Source: Argopecten irradians (taxonomy: Eukaryota > Mollusca > Bivalvia > Pectinida > Pectinidae). From it: a stretch of DNA of 64,000 bases. The notes beneath the pieces were generated by a model that was not told the DNA's origin, did no database searches, and saw only the letters and a program-made list of their open reading frames with translations. Every line of letters starts with the position of its first letter. The first letter of the stretch is position 1. The stretch lies in the NCBI RefSeq assembly GCF_041381155.1, contig NC_091144.1, positions 20,221,544 to 20,285,543 of the forward strand, in the 5' to 3' direction. Shown piece after piece: positions 57,146 through 64,000 of the stretch. The translations under genes and the position numbers were made by a program.

Positions 57146-58310
57146 TCACCGACTATAACCTAAAAACCAGAATGTGATTGTGATTTGCGCAAGATGTCCT
57201 GTATCAACTTTGAACTGAAATATGTGTGTACCTTTGCAATTACCACCGCTGCCAGGCTTGAAAAGTTTTGGGATCTTGACCAATGCTGTAAATTTATTTA
57301 ATTATACAGAAAAAGTGCTGAAGATTTATTTATGTACTAGATATTTACATTAAATGTATATTCGGTTTGCTGTTTGTTGATCATAATGTGAAGACTAATC
57401 ATTTTCATGCTAATCAATTAAAATGTGTTGTATATGTAAATCATTTTATTTTCTGTCAGTGATTATTTTGCATATTGCATTGCAAACAACCTGATTTTGT
57501 GATAATTAGTTACAGGTATGATTTAAATTTATGATCAGTATTCAATTTAAATTGTTGTTAAAACCACTAGACAACGAGAAAAGACGATACTGTGGAAATT
57601 GATATGCAAGTCTCTAAGAATGTCAATGAGAAATGAAGATTCTGTGGAAATTGATATGCAAGTCTTTAAGAATGTCAATGAGAAATGAAGATACTGTGGA
57701 AATTGATATGCAAGTCTCTAAGAATGTCATTGAGAAAAGAAGATTCTGTGAAGAATTTAAAACTAAATTCTTTATAAAGACAAAAAAGCAAAAATGAATA
57801 ATTCGGAACAAAAATTCTAGATGCTAAAGCTTGTTGATAAGTAATCAGAAAATAGCAATAAATAAAAGCAGATTTTGTCAGTTCAAGGAAATTCGACAGT
57901 AACCTGATCATATAATTGTAAAAAGGTTTAAGAAGTATTTTTATGTACCGTTTATCAGCATCATACTAATTTGAATTGCACATTTTATTTAATAATCAAT
58001 TTTTTTGTATATTTGTGCTTTCTGTAATCACATTTTTGATTGCAAAAAAATTACTAAATGTAGCCACATCAGTTTTAAATAATCTGGTGCCAACCTTCTA
58101 ATGGATAATACACGTGTACACTCTTTTAATTTGTGTTTATTTAGTATTTGATGGGACCAATTTGTTCAACAATTAGCATAATTGCAAAGCTAACAGCATG
58201 TGGTACAAGAAGTTTTGGCAGACTTGATATGCCTTTAATTTACTTAATTTTAAGTAGACTTAACAATATTTATAATATTGATGAATGCAAATAATTCAAG
58301 TTTCAATAAA
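57146..58310 (+). other. NPEPPS 3' UTR
   Basis: Follows the TAG stop. It contains about 3.5 copies of a 52-bp repeat at 57577-57750 (AAATTGATATGCAAGTCTCT). The AATAAA at 58305-58310 is the clearest polyadenylation signal; the real 3' end cannot be fixed from sequence alone. Confidence 0.55.
58305..58310 (+). promoter_or_regulatory. Candidate NPEPPS poly(A) signal
   Basis: Canonical AATAAA in AT-rich sequence, about 1.16 kb after the stop codon. Confidence 0.45.
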
Positions 58311-59540
58311 GAGTAATTTGTGTCAATTCAAGAACTTTCTTCATCATTTCAAAACAGATATAACTGATATATCGCCCTCTCATTTTCTCGGAAGACATTG
58401 AAATTATAAAAGTATCTTAAATGTGTTCATTTCATATGAGATTTTATGAAACTCGTCTTGAAGTTTTCATTTCTTGCTCGCAAAAAAAAATATGAAAAAA
58501 ACAATTAAAACAAATTAGACTCGTTTCAGTACCTCCTATAAAATGAACGCTAATGTGAGACCTTATATAACTGTATGTAATGCTCGTACCTGATGATATA
58601 GTACACGTCAGGTGGTTTTGTCTTCATTCTCTCTCAGATTTACAGGTACGTATGTATCTTCAATGTTCATTGTCTTACTTTAATCAGGACTAATTGTTAC
58701 ATACATGCCTTGACATGACTCCAAATCGGCTGTAGTGTTTTAAAATATTGTGCTTGGCTACTGTCAGGATCCCTTGAAACTTCAATGTCAGGTATGGCAT
58801 GTTGTAGTGGAAACTTGCATTACATACGTTACTATATATACATTTGTGATCAGAACCTACAGTGTGTAGTTGATCTTGTGGGCCAGCTGAGTTCTCGTAT
58901 GAGGGTTTCCTTGTTGAATAGTAAAAAGACTGGGTTGATAAGATAGATCTAACGATGACCAATGACATCAATATCAACAGGTGATTTGAGGTGAGTTACC
59001 AATACCTGTCACTTTCGTTTGCATGGATGAATAGTGAGTTGCATATTTATTCCATAAACTTCTTTGTCTAGGACCATGGTTGAAGGCTATCAATATGGAT
59101 TCTTCATCACCACGAATTACTTTTCAGTCGTACAAAATTTTGTCGTACAATTTGTTGAATTGTTCCATGTAATATTTATATATAGCTATTTTATATCAAA
59201 CTTAAGCTGTTGATTTTCTGTTCGATCGTTTAAAATTGCATCATTGTCTGGCCCATTCACGGTTCATTGGTTGGATTCTACTCTGCTTTGAAGGGAGTTT
59301 TGAGGAATTTGCGGAGCCTGTGTTGTCTTTTATTCAGAATTAGTTCAATCATGGATTCCTATCCTAGAGAAGTTTACGATTCTAAAGCATCTGGAAGATT
59401 ATCTGTTTCCATTTGACCCATATTGACATATCGAATATCCTTAATCTCAACTAGCCCCTCTCGGGTTCTGGTGAAACCATCATTTACTATAGGGGACCAC
59501 ACTGGTGGAAATATCAACGTCAAATATGACGTACGAAATA
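58311..59540. other. Convergent intergenic region
   Basis: No recognisable gene between the 3' ends of NPEPPS and ALDH18A1. The open frames in it are short and show no family resemblance. Confidence 0.6.
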
Positions 59541-59552
59541 AATCTTGCATCA

Positions 59553-59560
59553 TGTTTTAT
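59553..59560 (-). promoter_or_regulatory. Candidate ALDH18A1 poly(A) signal
   Basis: TTTTATTG on the plus strand, read CAATAAAA on the minus strand, about 65 bp after the ALDH18A1 stop. Confidence 0.5.
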
Positions 59561-59623
59561 TGTATAATATAAATACACCGGTATAATATTCTATATGAAA
59601 TAATAAAAAACGGTATGAAGTCG

Positions 59624-62600
59624 TCATACCGAGCTGACTTGCACTGCCTCCTCTGAATCATGTGTGATATCATTAAAATCGTCAATAGGAAGTTTCTCGT
59701 GTGTATAACGACATCTTCCGGTGTTGAAGTCCTGGACTGTCTGTCCGGCCCCACGGAGTTGCCACTTGGTCGTGAGAAGTCCTTCTACACCTACAGGTCC
59801 CCGGGCGTGGATACGGGTCGTGCTGATGCCCACTTCGGCTCCTAGTTTGTGGAAAGACAAATGCGAAATATAAGAAGCCTAATCCAAATTCACATGATAC
59901 GGAATTCTATGAAAAGCAAATGTGGTGTGCTGAAAGAGAACGCTCTCCGTGTTTAACGAATATAAACCAAACCATTTGGCATTTTACACACGTGTGGCGT
60001 CCTAATATTCTGTGATGTTTTTTCGTGAACGAGTTAATTTGCTAAAAGTGTCAATTGGAAATTCAACATTCTTTGAAGATTCACGTCATCATGTTATCAT
60101 TTCAAATTAACATTGCTTTTTAATCTAAGTTCAATTCATTTTGTGTCGATCTTTCTCAAAATGGTCAACAGCATTAAAACTGATACATACCCAATCCAAA
60201 TCTATACCCATCTGCGAATCGAGTGCTAGCATTATGAAACACACATGCGCTATCTACTCCTTGTATAAAACGTTCGGCCGTGCCCTCTGTGTGGATAAAA
60301 TCAGTGGATAAAAATTATATATTTGGGGTTACATTGAAAAAGATATTAGTAAGTGAAGCTGACGTTAAAATAATAATTTTCTTCATAAGATTTAATATTA
60401 TCGGTGTGCCTGTAAAGTGTTTAAAATATTTTCATAAGTTTAAAACAATTTCTTTATTTTTTAAAACAATTTTGCCATAGTTTAAAACAAAAACATTTTC
60501 CCTTTTCTCTTTAGCGTTAAAAAACAACAAGAACACAAAAGGATGGAGTCAATTGCTAATTCATTTGAAAACATACGTTGGTATATCAGTCAGCGGGATC
60601 GTGGATGAAAATGCAAGAGAATAGAAACAACTATCTCTAACATTTAGATAAAGCTACATAATATAAAATACATATATATTAATATACACTAAATTATTAT
60701 TTTAAAAATCAGGTTTAACTCGATATATTTTAGCACATGGATATAATATATGTATACAGCACATATAGTTTGCTATAAGTGTAGACGAGTTATCTATCTT
60801 TACGGGCCCCACCAGCGCCGGTCAAGTCGCCCGTCCCCAGACGAAGGTCAACAGAAAAGACGAAAGTGAAGCACGCTAATTAGCGCCTTTAATTTTCGTC
60901 TTTTCGCCTTCAAAAATCTCGTCTTTTCGTCTTTTCGCCCCGAAAAGACGAAAATTAACCAACCTTAAATTTCGTCTTTTCGTCTTTTCGCCCCTAAAAG
61001 ACGAAAATTAGCCAACCTAAAATTTCGTCTTTTCGCCCCGAAAAGACGAAAATTAACAAACCTTAAATTTCGTCTTTTCGTCTTTTCGTCTATTCGCCTT
61101 TTCGCTCCGAAAAATTACAAATTACAGACATACTTTATCATCTTTCATATACGACGGAGATTATAATGTAATTTCTAATGTACAATTATGATGAAGACCA
61201 TGTCATGTTTGTAGTCAAAATGTCTTTTCAAATAATACACAGTACATTGTACCTACTGATTGACTGTTATAATTAACGGTATTTGAGCAATTTCTTGGTA
61301 AAGTCCTTCCTTTAAACTCAAAGTCTTCAGGAGTTGTCTTTCATAAAAATATTTTGTTAACAAGTTGATCCGTGGTTCAAACGCTTTCAAATATTACCCG
61401 CCGACAACTTTTTTTTCAAGTTGTGTAGGGAAGGCAACTCCTGTAAGTACTATGTTTAGCATCTTAAGTTCATTATGTCATAACATATATACGGCAATGT
61501 TTTGATAATCATAATTGCTAAATAGGACGATTAGAACACAAAAAATAAGATATTAATGAATTTAAAAAAATGTATCAATCACGCTAAAAGATTTGCGGAA
61601 TGATGAATCTGTTAGTGGCACGTGGCATATGCCACGTCTGAGAAATCTACGAAACTGCTGTAAACATATATGTTGACTTATGTTTTAAAACTTCTAATCT
61701 TAGTTATTGATGAAGATACTTGTAATACTAATCTAATAAATCGATTGTTTTCATAAACTACTTTGATGCTTCCATATTGAACAATTAAGTCAATATTAAG
61801 ATAAAAAGATTTCAAAATGACTTCTACACCGGACCGGAAGACGAAAAGACGAAAATTAAGGTTTGCTAATTTTCGTCTTTTTCGTCTTTTCGCCCCGAAA
61901 AGACGAAAATTTAGGTTGTTAATTTTCGTCTTTTCGGGGCGAAAAGACGAAACGACGAAAAGACGAAAATTAAGATTTGTTAAATTTCGTCTTTTCGGGG
62001 CGAAAAGACGAAAAGACGAAAATTACGTTTGTTAATTTTCGTCTTTTTGGGGCGAAAAGACGAAAAGACGAAAATTAAGGTTTGCTAATTTTCGTCTTTT
62101 CGGGGCGAAAAGACGAAAAGACGAAAATTAAGGTTTGCTAATTTTCGTGTTTTCGGGGCGAAAAGACGAAAATTAAGGTTTGTTGATTTTCGTCTTTTCG
62201 GGGCGAAAAGACGAAAAGACGAAATTTAAGGTTTCTTAATTCTCGTCTTTTCGCCCCGAAAAGACGAAAAAACGAAATGGCACAAATCAGCCACCGTAGT
62301 GTGCCTGTCGAATGAAAGAAAAATTACGTCCATATTTTCAATAAAACCCATCATTAATATTTTATTTAATATTCATTCTAATTGCGTTATCAAATTACTC
62401 TTCTTTTATCGGATAAACTTAAGGATTTAAAAGTAAATGTTACCATTTTCTGTGACGATGGTGTCTGTATGCGAACTGCCATATTTATTGATATGTGCTA
62501 TTGCTTCTTCTACGTCATCGACAAGCTCCAAGGTCAACTCAAGGTCACCATACTCTATGTGCATTGATCTGGCCAGAGGTGGGCCGAATTTCATCTTGTT

Positions 62601-62630
62601 GGCCAGTCGTGGACCGGCATATATTTTTAC
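59624..62630 (-). CDS. ALDH18A1: Delta-1-pyrroline-5-carboxylate synthase, last three exons
   Basis: Bifunctional mitochondrial enzyme that makes P5C from glutamate for proline, ornithine and arginine synthesis. Only the end of the gamma-glutamyl phosphate reductase domain is here: exons 62444-62630, 60191-60286 and 59624-59841. Phases match exactly (187, 96 and 218 nt). Diagnostic peptides are [60 protein letters not shown] and [20 protein letters not shown] stop at 59624-59626. The reductase active-site Cys and the kinase half must lie to the right of the window. The last 25 or so residues diverge from family members, as is usual for this tail. Confidence 0.94.
60855..61115. repeat. GAAAAGACGAAAATT hairpin repeat, left block
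   Basis: Repeats of CGTCTTTTCGCCCC and GGGGCGAAAAGACG-type arms that can pair with themselves and with the right block. It lies in the ALDH18A1 intron between the 187-nt and 96-nt exons. Confidence 0.85.
61620..61637. repeat. 18-bp perfect palindrome
   Basis: ACGTGGCATATGCCACGT, preceded by C so that a CACGTG E-box core is formed at its left edge. It lies midway between the two hairpin blocks. Confidence 0.7.
61838..62275. repeat. GAAAAGACGAAAATT hairpin repeat, right block
   Basis: About eight units of roughly 55 bp, each a palindrome around TTTTCGGGGCGAAAA, separated by TTAAGGTTTG(C/T)TAA. It ends about 170 bp before the ALDH18A1 exon at 62444. Confidence 0.9.
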
Positions 62631-62974
62631 CTATAACAACCAATTTTAAAATTGAATGAACAGACATGCATTGTTAGAGAAAGCTCTTGCAGACATGCGT
62701 GTGAACAGCTTTCGTATTAGTAAAACACACATCTCCGGGTCATTGACTACATTAGGTGGTTAAACGAATGCACCAGAATACATCCCATTTCTTGTAGAAA
62801 TGCAGCACGATATTTTGCTATATGTCATGCCTCGTCAGCATTCTTCTATTTCCATTCATGCGTCTTTTATCAGAGTTCCATGAAGGTTAGGACTAAGAGA
62901 AGACAAAAGTATAATAATAAATGCTTTTTCTTTCGCTGTTTTATCCTGTTTCTTACAGTCAGAATGAGAACAAG

Positions 62975-64000
62975 AGATCCCAGAGGGATCTTGGCGCCCA
63001 CCAAAGAATGATCTATATCTGACAAAGGAAAGATGGATCTTTTCTCTACTTTTGACACTTTTTCAAACATACTACATATAAAATTTGAGACATCGCTTCA
63101 GTACCTTTTGAGAAATAGCGGTAACAAACTTCAACTATCAAAATCCAAGATGACTCCTTGGCGGCCATCTTGTTGATCAATCGGTCCCAAATCACAATAT
63201 GCACAACTAGGGCCCTAGGGGAACCTACATGTGAAATTTGAGAAAGATCCATTCAATACTTTCTGAGAAATAGCGATAACAAACTTTGAATATAAAAATC
63301 CAAGATGGCTGCCTGGCAGCAATTTTGTTGACCGATTGGTCCCAAATCACAATATGCACAACTAGGGCCCTAGGGGAACCTACATATGAATTTTGAGACA
63401 GATCCCTTCAGTACTTTCTGAGAAATAGCGATAACAAACTTTGAATAACAAAATCTAAGATGGCTGCCTGGCGGCCATCTTGTTAACCGATCGGTCCCAA
63501 AATGCAATATGCACAACTAGGTCCCTAGGGGAACCTACATATGAAATTTGAGACAGATCCCTTCAGTACTATCTGAGAAATAGCCATAACAAACTTTAAC
63601 TATCGAAATCCAAGATGGCGGCCTGGCGGCCATCTTGTTCACCGATTGGTCTAAAAATGCAATATGCACAACAAGGGCCCTAGGGGAACCTACATATTAA
63701 ATTTGAGAAAGATCCCTTCAGCACTTTTTGAGAAATGGGGATATCAAACCTTAACTATCAAAATCCAAGATGGCCGCCTGGCGGCCATCTTGTTTTTCCT
63801 ATCAGCCTCAAAATCTGTATGGCACAACTAGGGACCAAGGGTAACCTCCATGTGAAGTTTGAACAAAATCCCTTCAGTAGTTCTCAAGAAATATCGATAA
63901 CAAACTTCAACTGCCAAAATCAAAGATGGCTGCCTGGCGGCCATCTGTTTTTTCCGATCAGCCGCAAAATCTGTATGGCACAACTAGGGACCAAGGGTAC
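62975..64000. repeat. 155-bp tandem array with YY1-like inverted pairs, cut by the window end
   Basis: More than six units with about 155-bp spacing. Each has AGAAATAGCGATAACAAACT, then an inverted AAGATGGCNGCCTGGCGGCC pair, then ACAACTAGGGCCCTAGGGG. The motif layout is like 14060-15052 but the unit body differs, so it is a related or convergent family. It lies upstream of the ALDH18A1 exon at 62444-62630. Confidence 0.9.

Noticed and set aside
58690..58977. 95-codon minus-strand frame between NPEPPS and ALDH18A1
   Set aside because: No similarity to known families and no supporting splice or poly(A) context.

Overview
The window looks like nuclear DNA of an invertebrate animal, most likely a bivalve or other lophotrochozoan. 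Genes are split into many short exons with GT-AG introns, intergenic DNA is AT-rich, and the region is crowded with tandem arrays, tRNA-derived SINE-like sequence and small inverted-repeat elements of kinds I associate with molluscs. The species assignment is inference.

Three housekeeping genes are supported. AARS2 (mitochondrial alanyl-tRNA synthetase) lies on the minus strand from 23934 down to at least 6797. I can place 21 exons encoding 914 codons; the C-terminal end runs into or beyond a satellite at the left edge. NPEPPS (puromycin-sensitive aminopeptidase) lies on the plus strand from 30220 to 57145. Its 21 exons join in frame into 869 residues with an intact GAMEN motif, HExxH zinc site and catalytic Tyr. 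ALDH18A1 (delta-1-pyrroline-5-carboxylate synthase) lies on the minus strand; only its last three exons are inside the window (62630 to 59624). AARS2 and NPEPPS are divergent with about 6.3 kb between start codons. NPEPPS and ALDH18A1 converge tail to tail. I see no functional link among the three beyond being conserved metabolic or protein-quality genes.

Layout: 1-6796, a 90-bp satellite that copies the 3' end and splice donor of AARS2 exon 21. 6797-23934, AARS2, containing a SINE, a 53-bp array that copies the acceptor of exon 14, a 31-bp array that copies the donor of exon 6, and several dispersed repeats. 23935-28345, an intergenic nest of inverted-repeat elements. 28346-30320, a tandem duplication of the NPEPPS 5' region. 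30220-57145, NPEPPS, with a 4.5-kb 37-bp satellite in intron 15 and a 2-kb duplication of exons 16 and 17. 57146-59623, 3' regions. 59624-64000, the ALDH18A1 tail with hairpin-rich repeats and a 155-bp array.

The most unusual theme is that several tandem arrays start exactly at real splice junctions and carry a copy of that splice site in every unit. AARS2 has tens of decoy donors or acceptors at three introns, and NPEPPS has a smaller case at exon 8. A second theme is recent duplication within NPEPPS: a broken copy of exon 1, a partial copy of exon 11, and exons 16-17 doubled so that including both copies would break the frame. Assembly error must be excluded for the near-identical duplications.
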